DNA of 27,631 nt from an uncultured Bacilli bacterium (GCA_910587325.1 CAJUKB010000019.1:1-27631); one strand, 5' to 3'; shown: positions 6,453 to 15,593, counted from the stretch's first letter. The notes: a model not told the origin generated them from the letters alone. Numbers and translations are program-made.

Positions 6453-7091
6453 ATGAGTAAGAGAGTATATTTTGAAGACATAACTACACTAGCACTGCTT
6501 TATCATTATGAAGCAACAAAATCTCATTCAAGAATGTTGCCACATATTATAATTAAAGAATATGATAGAATTATAGATAAAAATTTAGATGATATGAATA
6601 GTTCTATAGATATAGTGTATCCTTTGGATTATGCAAAACTAATTTATAAGAATACCCAAGATGAAAACGGAAATTGGTATGACTTAGATGTAGAATATGA
6701 AAGATATAACATCGTAAATAATACAACGAGAGACTTAATTGTAACTTCACAAATGCCGAATGCTTTAGAAGCACTTGGTATTCAAATGATAGATGGAAAA
6801 ATGAAAAAAATGGAGAAAACACATCATAAGGAAGAAAACATAGTAAGATTGGAGGAAATAATAGACAAAGTAATTGATAATCCGTATTTGTTTTATAAAA
6901 AAATGGCTAGTGTTTTATCGCTAGAAGAAAAAGATTTTGTAAAAAAACAGATTGCTTGGAAATGTTGTCTTAATTGTACCAATCCATCTTGTCGTGTAGA
7001 GACTAGTGAGAAAAATAAGGATACTTCTTGCGTTGCATGGGAAAATCAAGAATTAATAGGAAGACGGTTACTCTTAACAAAAGAATCATAA
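6453..7091 (+). CDS. Hypothetical protein with C-terminal Cys cluster
   Basis: I do not recognise this family. The start is the ATG at 6453 because GCGGAGG lies six bases upstream; the longer reading from 6426 has no site. The product has 212 residues, no signal or membrane segment, and looks cytosolic. The N-terminal half is helical with a conserved-looking Tyr/Asp stretch (NGNWYDLDVEYERYNI). Residues near the C-terminus carry CCLNCTNPSCRVE and then SCVAWEN, that is five Cys that could bind zinc or an iron-sulfur cluster. The end reads GRRLLLTKES. It lies 31 bases upstream of yebC on the same strand. Real gene very likely given its ribosome binding site, but the function is unknown. Confidence 0.75.
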   Translation: MSKRVYFEDITTLALLYHYEATKSHSRMLPHIIIKEYDRIIDKNLDDMNSSIDIVYPLDYAKLIYKNTQDENGNWYDLDVEYERYNIVNNTTRDLIVTSQMPNALEALGIQMIDGKMKKMEKTHHKEENIVRLEEIIDKVIDNPYLFYKKMASVLSLEEKDFVKKQIAWKCCLNCTNPSCRVETSEKNKDTSCVAWENQELIGRRLLLTKES

Positions 7092-7122
7092 ATAAGTATA
7101 AAATAGAAATGAGGGAAAAAGT

Positions 7123-7842
7123 ATGGGAAGATTTCCAAATATAGCAGCAAGCAAAGCCAAAACAGGAGCACAAAAAGCAAAAGTGTATTCAAGTTTTGCA
7201 AAAGAAATATACCAAGTAGCAAAAAATGGTGGTTATGACCCAAATGGAAACTTGAATTTAAGAAGATTAATTGAAAAAGCAAAGAAAGAACAAGTACCAA
7301 GTGATGTCATTAATCGTGCTATTGATAAAGCTAAGGGTGCTGGAGGAGAAGATTACCAAACAATTCTTTATGAAGGATTTGGTCCTGGTTCTTCTACTTT
7401 AATTATTAAAACTATGACCGATAATGTAAATCGAACTGTAGCAGAAGTTCGTGCAGCATTTAATAAAGTACATAAAAGTCTTGGCGTATCTAACTCTGTA
7501 TCTTATAATTATGATTACTTAACACTTGTAAGTTTTAAGTATGATAATGAAGAAGAAGTGTTTAATACTCTTTTGGAACAAGAAATTGATATTACTGATT
7601 TTGAAAGTGAAGAAGGAATTCTAACGATTTCTGTAAATCCAAATAATCAACATAAATTAAAAGATGCATTAGAAAACATGATTCCCAACATTGATTATCT
7701 TGTAGATGAAACAGGATACTATGCTAAAGATAAAGTGACATTACAAGAGGAAGAATTAGAAGAATTTCAAAAGTTAATTCGTTTATTAGAAGATGTAGAA
7801 GACGTTTCTAATATATATCATAATGTTAATATAGAAGAATAA
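7123..7842 (+). CDS. YebC/PmpR family protein, YebC_II (YeeI) type
   Basis: YebC/TACO1 family protein, long annotated as a transcriptional regulator and more recently linked to translation at difficult sequences such as proline runs. The 239 residues match the family length. The N-terminus MGRFPNIAASKAKTGAQKA, then VYSSFAKEIYQVAKNGG, PSDVINRAIDKAKGAGGE, YEGFGPGSSTLIIKTMTDN and NRTVAEVRAAFNK follow the family core. The MGR start rather than MAGHSKW, and the AKEIYQAAKxGG form, point to the YebC_II branch represented by B. subtilis YeeI. The ATG follows GAGGGAAAAAGT. The acidic C-terminus (EDVEDVSNIYHNVNIEE) is typical. No good terminator is visible after it. Confidence 0.95.
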   Translation: MGRFPNIAASKAKTGAQKAKVYSSFAKEIYQVAKNGGYDPNGNLNLRRLIEKAKKEQVPSDVINRAIDKAKGAGGEDYQTILYEGFGPGSSTLIIKTMTDNVNRTVAEVRAAFNKVHKSLGVSNSVSYNYDYLTLVSFKYDNEEEVFNTLLEQEIDITDFESEEGILTISVNPNNQHKLKDALENMIPNIDYLVDETGYYAKDKVTLQEEELEEFQKLIRLLEDVEDVSNIYHNVNIEE

Positions 7843-8309
7843 AACCCTAATGTTTTTTCTTTTTTTATATCAAAAAATGTGAATTTTGGTATAAATCATT
7901 ATTTAAGATATATATGCAAAATTTTAGGGAGTATTTCACTCTAATTTACTACTTTTGAAAACGAAAATATAAGAAATTATAATAATATATGTGAACATCT
8001 TTCGAAATTAAAAATATCTAAGATGATTATAAATAAAGGTTATAAATACATTTAAGAACTTATAAAGTGCTACTCACAAAAGTTCCATATTTTTAGAATA
8101 AAAAAGCATTCTACATTTTAAAAAGCATAAAATATAAAGAGCATTTGTGTCAAAAATAAGTAAAATTTTTCCTAAAAATTAGACAAAAAAAAGATTTTTG
8201 TATACTATAGATATAAGATAACAATAGAATATAAGGATGGTAAAAATTACTACCTTGTTTAAAATGGGATTTTATCTTATAATAAACGCTAAATAAAAGG
8301 AGTGGTTTT
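7843..8309. other. 467-base gene-free region upstream of the giant surface-protein gene
   Basis: No credible gene is present on either strand. Very A+T-rich DNA. A likely promoter for the downstream gene lies at 8179-8206, leaving a leader of about 95 bases. In that leader GGTA (8239) and TACC (8251) can form a short hairpin, and a 19-codon ORF starts at 8237, but it has no spaced ribosome binding site. I see no known riboswitch. Confidence 0.6.
8179..8206 (+). promoter_or_regulatory. Promoter of the giant surface-protein gene
   Basis: -35 TTAGAC at 8179-8184 and -10 TATACT at 8201-8206, 16 bases apart. The predicted start lies near 8213, about 95 bases before the GTG start. Confidence 0.5.
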
Positions 8310-11300
8310 GTGATAAAAGAAAAAGTTTTAGAAAAAAAACAAGAGATTCTATTAGTTTTAATCTTGATGGTATTGGCTGTTTTAATGGGAATCTGTTTTC
8401 CAAGAATGTTTATAAGTGATGTAAATAAAGATACTACTTTAGAACAATTTGCTATGGAAGGGAATATTTTAGCAAGTTTAGAAAATAAGGAAGATACTTT
8501 TATCTATCTATCAGATATTGACTATATTGTAAGTCAATCTAAAACGGCTTGGGGGAGTATTTTAAAAGATACTACTAGTTCTGGAAGTAAAATTTCGGTA
8601 AAGGTAGAAGGAGCGTACTATACATTTGACAAAGGAATGTGGGCGCATGCTTCATCTCAACTTGTGTATGATTTACATGACTATGATTATAAATATTTTA
8701 CAGCCTTTTTAGGTTTAAACCAAACGGCTGCTTCCTCAAGTAATGGAGTAAAATTCTATATTTATACTTCTCAAGATGGCAGCAATTGGACCTTACAAAC
8801 AGATGAAAATCCAGCAGTAACAAAACCTGGAGATAATGCTACATTTGTAAAAATCAATATTGAAAATGCCAATTATTTAAAATTAATTGCTAATGATAAT
8901 GGTGCTAATGGGAATGACCATGCAGTGTATGCAGATGCTAAATTAACCAATGCAGAAGATGATGGAAACATTATCAAAAGTGTCGCAGAGTATGATGAAC
9001 AAATAAAAAGAGACTACCCAGATACAGATTTAGCAAATCCAGAGTATGAATTGCTATTACTTCAGCGAAATCTAGTAAAAAACATGGGACAATATGCTAT
9101 AAAGCGTTTTGTGTCAGAAAGTACAGAAAATTTAGCAACTTTTAATTGGTTATTCAATGATTTAGAAAACCTAAGAATTTACACATTAGGTGGAGTTCCA
9201 GAAGGTGGGAGTTATTACAACTCTTTAACTGTACTAAGAAGTATTTTAGAAAAACATATAAGCGATTTTGCTATAACAGAACAAACAAAATATGGGACTC
9301 GATATGGAGATTTATACAAAAAAATGGCGATTGCTTTATCTCTAACGCATTCCAAACTAGTAGGATTGTGGATGCAATCTAGTCAACCAGAGAATCAATC
9401 AGATGCAGTCACACGTTATGAGATTTATAAAATGTTACATAAAAATAATAAATTTGTAGTGACATCAAGTATAGATATTACAAAGTGGTTTGAAAATTAT
9501 ACCATTGAAGAAATGCGATTTGTTATGAACAACAATATAGATGATGAAGAAATTTTATGGTTAAATGAATATACCCAATCTTATGTAGATCAATATCCAA
9601 CTCAAGCATGGAAATATTTAACACCTCATCCCTATATGGCTTATGTATGGCCAAATTATAGTAATCCTATTTTCCATGATCCAGAAAGAAAAGATTATTG
9701 GGATGAAAAATTTAATGGTATTTTCTCTAAATATGGTGTAACGTATCGAAATGGTTTATACAAAGTATGGATGAACTTTAGAAATGAGTTTGGAACAGGT
9801 GCTGTTTGTGGAGGAATTTCTAAAACAGGTGCTAATATACGTGGTGTTCATGGTATTCCTGCTGCTGTTATAGGACAACCAGGACATGCGGCTATTATCT
9901 ATTATTCTCAAGATGCAATTGGAAATGGATATTGGAATTTAGACAATGATGTATCAGGTTGGACATTATCAGAAAAAGGCGAAAGAATGCTACTTGGTTG
10001 GGGAAATGCTAGTTTTTCTAAAGGATATTCTGTTGTGTATATGGCCTTAGCCCAAGAAGTAATAAACAATAATGATACTTTTGAAGCAAGTGAAAAGTTG
10101 GTTTATCTTGCCGATGTATATCATAATAATTTAGAAAAACAAGAAGAAATTTATAGAAAAGCCTTAGATATACAACCGCTTAATATTGATGCTTGGTATG
10201 GTCTTATCAACAACTTTAATGCAAACACTAATAAAACAGAAGCCGATTATTTTAAATTAGCAGAAGATATAGGAGAAAATTTAAAATATTTTCCATTACC
10301 AATGTTACATTTAACGAATTTAATAAAACCAAAATTAACAAGCATTGAATATGACTTTAAGTTTACTCTTTTACAAACACGTATTTTAACAGAAGGAAGC
10401 AAAACTCCAAACAATACAGAAGAGCAATATTATGTTTATCAACCTTCCCTAACGAGATTAGAAGCCAATTATTTACTAGGCAAGTTAGACAAAAATATGG
10501 CGACTTTCTCTTTTGACGGAGAAAATGCTGGTAAGTTAATATTAGCCAATCGTTTTAATGGAAGCGGTGTACGTTGGGATTACAGTTTAGATGGGAAACA
10601 AACCTGGAATGAAGTCTATTCTCCAGCAGGAGAAGACCATAGTGTAACCTTTAGCCAAGAACAAATTGCAAGTATTACAGCAGAAAATGATATATATGTT
10701 CATATTGTGGGAGCCAACTATACTGAAGAAAACATTTATAAAATTGATATTTTAGACAATGTAATAGCAGAAAGTAGTTACTTTGCTAACGACCTAGAAA
10801 ATAGAATAATGGGAATAGATTTAACCTATGAATGGAGAAATACAGAAAGTGATTCTTGGACTTCTTATAAAACAGCGTCTCCTGATAATACAGGCAATAA
10901 AACTCTACAAATTAGACAAGCCGCAAATGGAGTCAAACTTGCAAGTAACGTATTAACATTTACATTTACAGAAGATGCTCAAGACAATACAAGAAAATAC
11001 ATTCCTGTTTCCCATTTAACGATAGATAGTGTATCTACAGAAGCCGTGAATAATGGAGGAAGTGCTACAAATGCAATTGATGGAAACTATAATACAAGAT
11101 GGCATTCTGCTTGGAACGGAACAGATACAAATCGATTTATTGTCATTAAATTAGACAAACCAGTGTATCTATCTGCAGTTGAATTTGTTCCAGCCGGAGG
11201 TGGAAACGGAAAAATTTATGACGGAACCATATATGGAAGTCTAGATGGAGAAAACTGGGAAAAATTAGCAGAACAAAAAGGACTAACCTATACAAATCAA

Positions 11301-13019
11301 GCCAATACAAATGTTGATGCTATTGCCAATACAAAAAGTTTTGACATAAAAATTCCAAAAGAAGTGCAATACATTAAAATTGTAGCAGATAGAACAAATG
11401 GAAATTGGTTTGCTGCAAGATCCTTTAATTTATTCCAAGATATTACGGATAACGAGCATCCAACGGCGGGTATTGGATACAGTACAACAGAGCCTACAAC
11501 AGAAAATGTAGTTGCAAGACTTGTAAACCCAAGCACAAATATTACCATTACCAATAATAATGGTAGTGATACATATACATTTACAGAAAATGGTTCATTT
11601 ACTTTTGAATTTGAAAATGAAAATGGAATTTTAGGTTCTGCTACTGCCAAAGTAGATTGGATTGATAGAAAATCCCCTACAGCCTTAATAGAATACGATA
11701 TCACTTCTCCAACGACTGAAAATGTAGTTGCAAGTCTTATGGATATAAGCGAAGATGTGTATCTTCTTGACGAAGACGATAATAAAGTGAATTTTGTTGA
11801 AGTTATAAACGAAAAAGTAAGTCGTATTGAATATTTAGACACTGAAGGAAAAATAACGAAGATTCTTTACTTAAATGATGATAGAGTTACTGAAAAAATA
11901 GAATATTACTATCGAAAAGAAAGTACACTTATTATTTACACTGTTAATTTAGATGCAGCGGGTAATATAACTAGTTCTTCCTTTACAAATGAATTTGGGG
12001 AACCTGTAGTTCCAGAAGATGAATATGAAATACGTAAATTAGATGCAATGGGAAGATCAAAACCATTAATTTATACTTTTGAAGAAAATGGAGAATACAC
12101 TTTTCGATTACAAGACAAAGCCGGAAATAGAAGTGCATTAAAAGCCAAAGTAAATTGGATAGATAGAGAAATTCCAACTGCACATATTACTTACGATGTA
12201 AATGAAACAACAACTGGAAGTGTAGTCGCAACCATAACATTAAGTGAGGAAGGAACGATAACCAACAACAATGGCTCTAATTCTTATATATTTACAGAAA
12301 ATGGAGAATTCACTTTTACTTTCCAAGATAGAGCAGGAAATACAAACTCTATAACTGCCAAAGTAGATTGGATCGAAAAAAAGATAGAACTTCCCGATAT
12401 AAGATTAAATTACAGTGAAGAAAAACAAACGGAAAATCCAGTCACAGTTATGTTAATTAATCAAGGTGGTCCTATCAAAATTCTAAATAACAATGGAAGC
12501 AATTTATATACATTTACAAAAAATGGAGAATTCACTTTTGAATATCAAGATGCAGAAGGAATTATAGGAACCATTACCGCTAAAGTAGATTGGATTATAG
12601 AAAAAGATGACAATAATAATAGCGATAATGATAACAACAGTGATAATAATCAACCAAATACTCCGTCTAATCCATCAGATACGACCACAACCGATAAGAA
12701 TACAAATAATAGTTGGACAGCAAATACAAATACGAAAAAACCAACTGCTAGTACAAATAACGGAAATACAAATATTCCATCAAGTGATAAGGAAGAAAAT
12801 AAGATTCCGTCTGCTGATAATGAAAATACAGAAAATGAAAATCAAGAAAAGCCCAAAAAAGAAGATAACAACCAAATACAAGAGGAAATAAAAGATAATA
12901 ATGCGAAACAAGAAAATAGAAGCAAAAAGATAAAAATTGGTTTAATCGGCTTTATGTGTTTCATTGCAGCAATCTCAATTTTAAGATATAGAATCAAAAA
13001 AAGAAAAATAAGATTTTAA
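8310..13019 (+). CDS. Giant modular surface protein (NPCBM, transglutaminase-like, F5/8C, Ig-like)
   Basis: Cell-surface protein of 1569 residues, GTG start after AAAGGAG. Residues 13-30 are a signal or anchor helix. Residues about 67-213 match an NPCBM-type glycan-binding module (KGMWAHASSQLVYDL, KFYIYTSQDGSNW). Residues about 420-580 are transglutaminase-like with Cys500 (GAVCGGIS), His526 (GQPGHAA) and Asp545 (YWNLDN). A TPR-like part (about 590-680) and two beta modules follow. Residues about 898-1042 are an F5/8C discoidin domain (ATNAIDGNYNTRWHS). Four Ig-like repeats (about 1050-1430) each end in AKVDWI or AKVNWI; the second has an inserted block. An Asn/Thr/Lys/Glu-rich stalk leads to a helix at about 1543-1558 and the tail KKRKIRF, with no LPxTG. 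It is likely membrane-anchored, binds glycans and acts on peptide bonds or crosslinks. Its substrate is unknown. Confidence 0.88.
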   Translation: MIKEKVLEKKQEILLVLILMVLAVLMGICFPRMFISDVNKDTTLEQFAMEGNILASLENKEDTFIYLSDIDYIVSQSKTAWGSILKDTTSSGSKISVKVEGAYYTFDKGMWAHASSQLVYDLHDYDYKYFTAFLGLNQTAASSSNGVKFYIYTSQDGSNWTLQTDENPAVTKPGDNATFVKINIENANYLKLIANDNGANGNDHAVYADAKLTNAEDDGNIIKSVAEYDEQIKRDYPDTDLANPEYELLLLQRNLVKNMGQYAIKRFVSESTENLATFNWLFNDLENLRIYTLGGVPEGGSYYNSLTVLRSILEKHISDFAITEQTKYGTRYGDLYKKMAIALSLTHSKLVGLWMQSSQPENQSDAVTRYEIYKMLHKNNKFVVTSSIDITKWFENYTIEEMRFVMNNNIDDEEILWLNEYTQSYVDQYPTQAWKYLTPHPYMAYVWPNYSNPIFHDPERKDYWDEKFNGIFSKYGVTYRNGLYKVWMNFRNEFGTGAVCGGISKTGANIRGVHGIPAAVIGQPGHAAIIYYSQDAIGNGYWNLDNDVSGWTLSEKGERMLLGWGNASFSKGYSVVYMALAQEVINNNDTFEASEKLVYLADVYHNNLEKQEEIYRKALDIQPLNIDAWYGLINNFNANTNKTEADYFKLAEDIGENLKYFPLPMLHLTNLIKPKLTSIEYDFKFTLLQTRILTEGSKTPNNTEEQYYVYQPSLTRLEANYLLGKLDKNMATFSFDGENAGKLILANRFNGSGVRWDYSLDGKQTWNEVYSPAGEDHSVTFSQEQIASITAENDIYVHIVGANYTEENIYKIDILDNVIAESSYFANDLENRIMGIDLTYEWRNTESDSWTSYKTASPDNTGNKTLQIRQAANGVKLASNVLTFTFTEDAQDNTRKYIPVSHLTIDSVSTEAVNNGGSATNAIDGNYNTRWHSAWNGTDTNRFIVIKLDKPVYLSAVEFVPAGGGNGKIYDGTIYGSLDGENWEKLAEQKGLTYTNQANTNVDAIANTKSFDIKIPKEVQYIKIVADRTNGNWFAARSFNLFQDITDNEHPTAGIGYSTTEPTTENVVARLVNPSTNITITNNNGSDTYTFTENGSFTFEFENENGILGSATAKVDWIDRKSPTALIEYDITSPTTENVVASLMDISEDVYLLDEDDNKVNFVEVINEKVSRIEYLDTEGKITKILYLNDDRVTEKIEYYYRKESTLIIYTVNLDAAGNITSSSFTNEFGEPVVPEDEYEIRKLDAMGRSKPLIYTFEENGEYTFRLQDKAGNRSALKAKVNWIDREIPTAHITYDVNETTTGSVVATITLSEEGTITNNNGSNSYIFTENGEFTFTFQDRAGNTNSITAKVDWIEKKIELPDIRLNYSEEKQTENPVTVMLINQGGPIKILNNNGSNLYTFTKNGEFTFEYQDAEGIIGTITAKVDWIIEKDDNNNSDNDNNSDNNQPNTPSNPSDTTTTDKNTNNSWTANTNTKKPTASTNNGNTNIPSSDKEENKIPSADNENTENENQEKPKKEDNNQIQEEIKDNNAKQENRSKKIKIGLIGFMCFIAAISILRYRIKKRKIRF
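11456..12600 (+). repeat. Four Ig-like repeat units within the giant gene
   Basis: Units begin with a PTA..I.Y or similar strand at about 11459, 11675, 12172 and 12389 and end at TAKVDWI, AKVNWI, TAKVDWI and TAKVDWI. Shared blocks are NNNGS.. and FTENGEFTFxFQ. The second unit is interrupted by about 90 residues of different sequence (about 11740-12040). The pattern shows duplication followed by insertion. Confidence 0.75.
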
Positions 13020-13028
13020 GCAGAAAAG

Positions 13029-13058
13029 CGAGGCTTTTAAAAAAGGTTTCGTTTTTTT
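13029..13058 (+). terminator. Terminator of the giant gene
   Basis: CGAGGCTTTT-type arm from 13029 pairs with AAAGGTTTCG-type arm ending 13051 (ten pairs, three of them G-T), followed by seven T. It starts nine bases after the stop codon. Confidence 0.8.
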
Positions 13059-13106
13059 ATACATATTTTTTTATTTGTAAAGGTAGAATTGTAATGAAAA
13101 ATTTGT

Positions 13107-13112
13107 TATAAT
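13107..13112 (+). promoter_or_regulatory. -10 element of cdaA
   Basis: TATAAT at 13107-13112, 25 bases upstream of the ATG at 13138. No clear -35 is seen at the usual spacing. Confidence 0.5.
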
Positions 13113-13137
13113 AAATAACATACAGGAGTTGATTAAG

Positions 13138-13965
13138 ATGTCAATGCAAGCTTTATGGGCTTTAACAACAAAGGTGTTAGACATTTGCGTTGTATGGTTA
13201 TTGTTTTATTATATATTAAAGAATATTAAGAACAATGTAAAAATGATTTTAATTGTTAAAGGAGTTATTTTAATTCTTATTATTGAGATCATTAGTAAAA
13301 TATTTAACTTATATACTGTAGGCATTATCTTAGAGTATATCTTAGAATGGGGACCTCTTGCCATCATTATTATTTTCCAACCAGAAATAAGAAGTGTTTT
13401 AGAAAGTATTGGACGTACTCAATTGCTTGGAAGACATAAAACTCTAACTGTAGATGAACGGGAGAAAATGGTTTGTGAAATTATGGAAGCAGTAGAATAC
13501 TTAAAGAAAAACAGAATTGGGGCTTTAATAGTTATTGAAAGAGATATTTCCCTTCAAGAATATATTGAGCCAGCCACAAAAATTTATGCTGATGTAACTA
13601 GTGAACTTTTAAGTAATCTGTTTTTTCCAAATTCTCCACTTCATGATGGAGGTGTGATTATTCAGGGGAATCGAATCACTTGTGCAGGAAGTGTCTTTAA
13701 AACAAGTATGGATCCGAATGTCAATAAAAAATTAGGAACAAGACATAGAGCTGCTTTAGGAATCGCTGAAGAAAGTGATGCTTTAGCTTTAATTGTTTCT
13801 GAAGAAACCGGAAAAATAAGTATTGCTTATGATGGGGATTTAAATTACAATCTAACTTTAGATGAATTCCGTTTACGTTTAATGGAAGAGTTAAAACCAA
13901 AAGCAGAAATTTTCTATGAAGCGGATATGGATAACAAGACTGAAGGTGATGAAGAAGATGAATAA
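13138..13965 (+). CDS. cdaA: Diadenylate cyclase CdaA
   Basis: Makes cyclic di-AMP from two ATP; c-di-AMP controls potassium and osmolyte uptake and cell-wall balance. The 275-residue protein has three hydrophobic segments in the first about 85 residues, then FQPEIRSVLESIGR and the DisA_N catalytic domain. The ATP-binding motifs are LHDGGVII (residues 168-175) and GTRHRAALG with RHR at 202-204. The family motif is DGA; here it reads DGG. The start is the ATG at 13138, nine bases after AGGAG; the TTG at 13129 abuts that site. It overlaps cdaR by eight bases, the usual pairing with its regulator. In many Firmicutes glmM follows; it does not here. Assignment is very secure. Confidence 0.96.
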   Translation: MSMQALWALTTKVLDICVVWLLFYYILKNIKNNVKMILIVKGVILILIIEIISKIFNLYTVGIILEYILEWGPLAIIIIFQPEIRSVLESIGRTQLLGRHKTLTVDEREKMVCEIMEAVEYLKKNRIGALIVIERDISLQEYIEPATKIYADVTSELLSNLFFPNSPLHDGGVIIQGNRITCAGSVFKTSMDPNVNKKLGTRHRAALGIAEESDALALIVSEETGKISIAYDGDLNYNLTLDEFRLRLMEELKPKAEIFYEADMDNKTEGDEEDE

Positions 13966-15364
13966 AAGAGTAGAAAAAAAGAAAAAACAAAGTATTATTG
14001 TTAAGTTGTTTAAAGGAATTTATACGATCCTTGACCGTCTTTTCGTCACTCCAATTAGTAGATTTATTTTTAAAATAACCGATAAATTTAAAAACAATTC
14101 GAATAAAATAGAAAAAATACTAAATAGACCCAACATATTGCTTTACTTATCTTTAATTTTTGCAATTACCATGTTTTTTCTAGTAGATAGAGAAGTCATA
14201 AACTTAGTGCAAAATGAAGCAGAAGTTATAGCGAATCAACCAGTAAAAGTGCTATACAATGAAGAAGCGTATGTAGTAGAAGGAATTGTCGAAACTGTTG
14301 ATGTCATTTTAACAGGAAACAAAAGTGCTATTTACTTAGCAAAGCAACTTGGAAATCACGAAGTTGTTCTTGATTTAACTGACTACAAACCAAGTAATTC
14401 TTCTTATCGTGTAAAACTAACTTATAATCAAACCGTAGATTCTATTAAGTATAAAATCGACCCTACCTATGTAACGGTGACAATTAAAAATAAAGTAAGT
14501 AAACTATTTGCAGTATCTCATGAATTATTAAATGAAAACAAATTAAATGAAAAACTAAGTGTTGGTAATATTGAACTTTCAAAGAGTGAAGTAGTAGTAA
14601 AAGGTTCTGAGGATGCATTAAATAAAATTGCAACTGTAAAAGCCTTAATAGATTTAAGCAATTCTAAATATGCCGATGCAGGGTTGTATGAGACTGATAA
14701 TATTCCACTTGTTGCTTATGATACTAAAGGAGAACTTTTAACAAATGTTGAAATTGTTCCTTCTACGATTTCCGCATCTGTTACACTTGATACATATAAG
14801 GCAACTGTTCCAATTAAAGTATTAACAACAGGAGAATTAGTAACAGGAAAAGCGATTTCGGAAGTAAAAATAAATGGTGTTGATACTTATTCTGTAGATA
14901 TATATGGAGAAAAAAGTGTTATTGATAGCATTACAAGTGTTCCAGTAACAATTGATGTAAATGGACTTGGAAATAGTGGGGCAAAATCTTATAATGTAAC
15001 TGTATCCAAGCCGACAGGAGTACGTTCTATTAGTGAAACTAGTGCTAAAATTAATATTAGTTTTGGAGATGAAAAGCAAAAAACAATTGATATTCCAGCG
15101 GCATCCGTTACAGCTAGAAATTTGGATAGCAATTTAGTTGCCAATTTTCCACCTGAATTTAATTCCATTTCTGTTCAAGTAAAAGGAGTGGAGTCAGTTA
15201 TTAACAATATTACTGCAGAAAATATTTCTTCTTATATTAATTTAGCAGGATATACAGTAGGAACTCATGAAGTAGATTTAAGACTTGAAGGCGATGACCC
15301 ACGTGTAACTTATGTTGTCAGCAACAAAGTCAAAATTGAAATTACACAAAAAAATAACGGATAA
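13958..15364 (+). CDS. cdaR: CdaA regulator CdaR (YbbR-domain protein)
   Basis: Membrane-bound partner and regulator of CdaA. The ATG at 13958 overlaps the end of cdaA and has GGTG nine bases upstream. The 468-residue protein starts with a very basic cytosolic segment (MNKRVEKKKKQ), has one membrane helix at about residues 65-85 (ILLYLSLIFAITMFFLVDR), and then four successive YbbR-type beta modules of about 80-90 residues outside the cell (for instance VIANQPVKVLYNEE, VDVILTGNKS, TVDVNGLG-like, VTYVVSNKVKIEI). The domain order and length match CdaR. The overlap with cdaA implies one transcript and probably translational coupling. Confidence 0.94.
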   Translation: MNKRVEKKKKQSIIVKLFKGIYTILDRLFVTPISRFIFKITDKFKNNSNKIEKILNRPNILLYLSLIFAITMFFLVDREVINLVQNEAEVIANQPVKVLYNEEAYVVEGIVETVDVILTGNKSAIYLAKQLGNHEVVLDLTDYKPSNSSYRVKLTYNQTVDSIKYKIDPTYVTVTIKNKVSKLFAVSHELLNENKLNEKLSVGNIELSKSEVVVKGSEDALNKIATVKALIDLSNSKYADAGLYETDNIPLVAYDTKGELLTNVEIVPSTISASVTLDTYKATVPIKVLTTGELVTGKAISEVKINGVDTYSVDIYGEKSVIDSITSVPVTIDVNGLGNSGAKSYNVTVSKPTGVRSISETSAKINISFGDEKQKTIDIPAASVTARNLDSNLVANFPPEFNSISVQVKGVESVINNITAENISSYINLAGYTVGTHEVDLRLEGDDPRVTYVVSNKVKIEITQKNNG

Positions 15365-15386
15365 TTTTAAAACCCGTTATTTTTTA
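15350..15386. terminator. Bidirectional terminator between cdaR and the DUF378 gene
   Basis: AATAACGG (15353-15360) pairs with CCGTTATT (15374-15381) around a 13-base loop, with A-run on the left and T-run on the right. It overlaps the stop codon of cdaR and the stop of the convergent gene, so one hairpin serves both strands. Confidence 0.85.
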
Positions 15387-15593
15387 TTTTATCGGATCGT
15401 GGGTAATGTGGTTGAAAAGTAAACCAATGTTGATTAAACCACAAATACCAACTAAACTATAAACTATTCTAGTAATTACACTATTTTCCATAAACATAGC
15501 ACTTACAAGATTAAAATCAAAAAATCCGATAAGTCCCCAGTTTATAGCACCAATAATGGTAAAAACTAGACATACTTTATGTACAGTTTCCAT
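15384..15593 (-). CDS. DUF378 (YuzA-like) small membrane protein
   Basis: Small integral membrane protein of 69 residues. The ATG at 15593 follows AAAGGTGAG; a longer reading from 15626 has no site. The sequence HKVCLVFTIIGAINWGLIGFFDF, then ITRIVYSLVGICGLINIGLLF, is the DUF378 pattern of two membrane helices, each with a conserved Gly-rich face and the AINWGLIG signature. The cellular role of this family is not known. The gene is convergent to cdaR and shares its terminator. It lies tail to tail, so there is no sign of a functional link to c-di-AMP. Confidence 0.9.
   Translation of the reverse strand: METVHKVCLVFTIIGAINWGLIGFFDFNLVSAMFMENSVITRIVYSLVGICGLINIGLLFNHITHDPIK

Noticed and set aside
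8237..8296. 19-codon ORF as leader peptide of the giant gene
   Set aside because: AGG abuts its ATG with no spacing, and it has no codon pattern or regulatory repeat to support it. Probably chance.
11297..11842. Long minus-strand open frame inside the giant gene
   Set aside because: It lies antisense to a clear multi-domain coding region, with no ribosome binding site and a Ser/Leu-rich composition typical of a shadow frame.
12607..12891. Plus-strand frame in the Asn-rich stalk
   Set aside because: Ile-rich shadow of the low-complexity linker.
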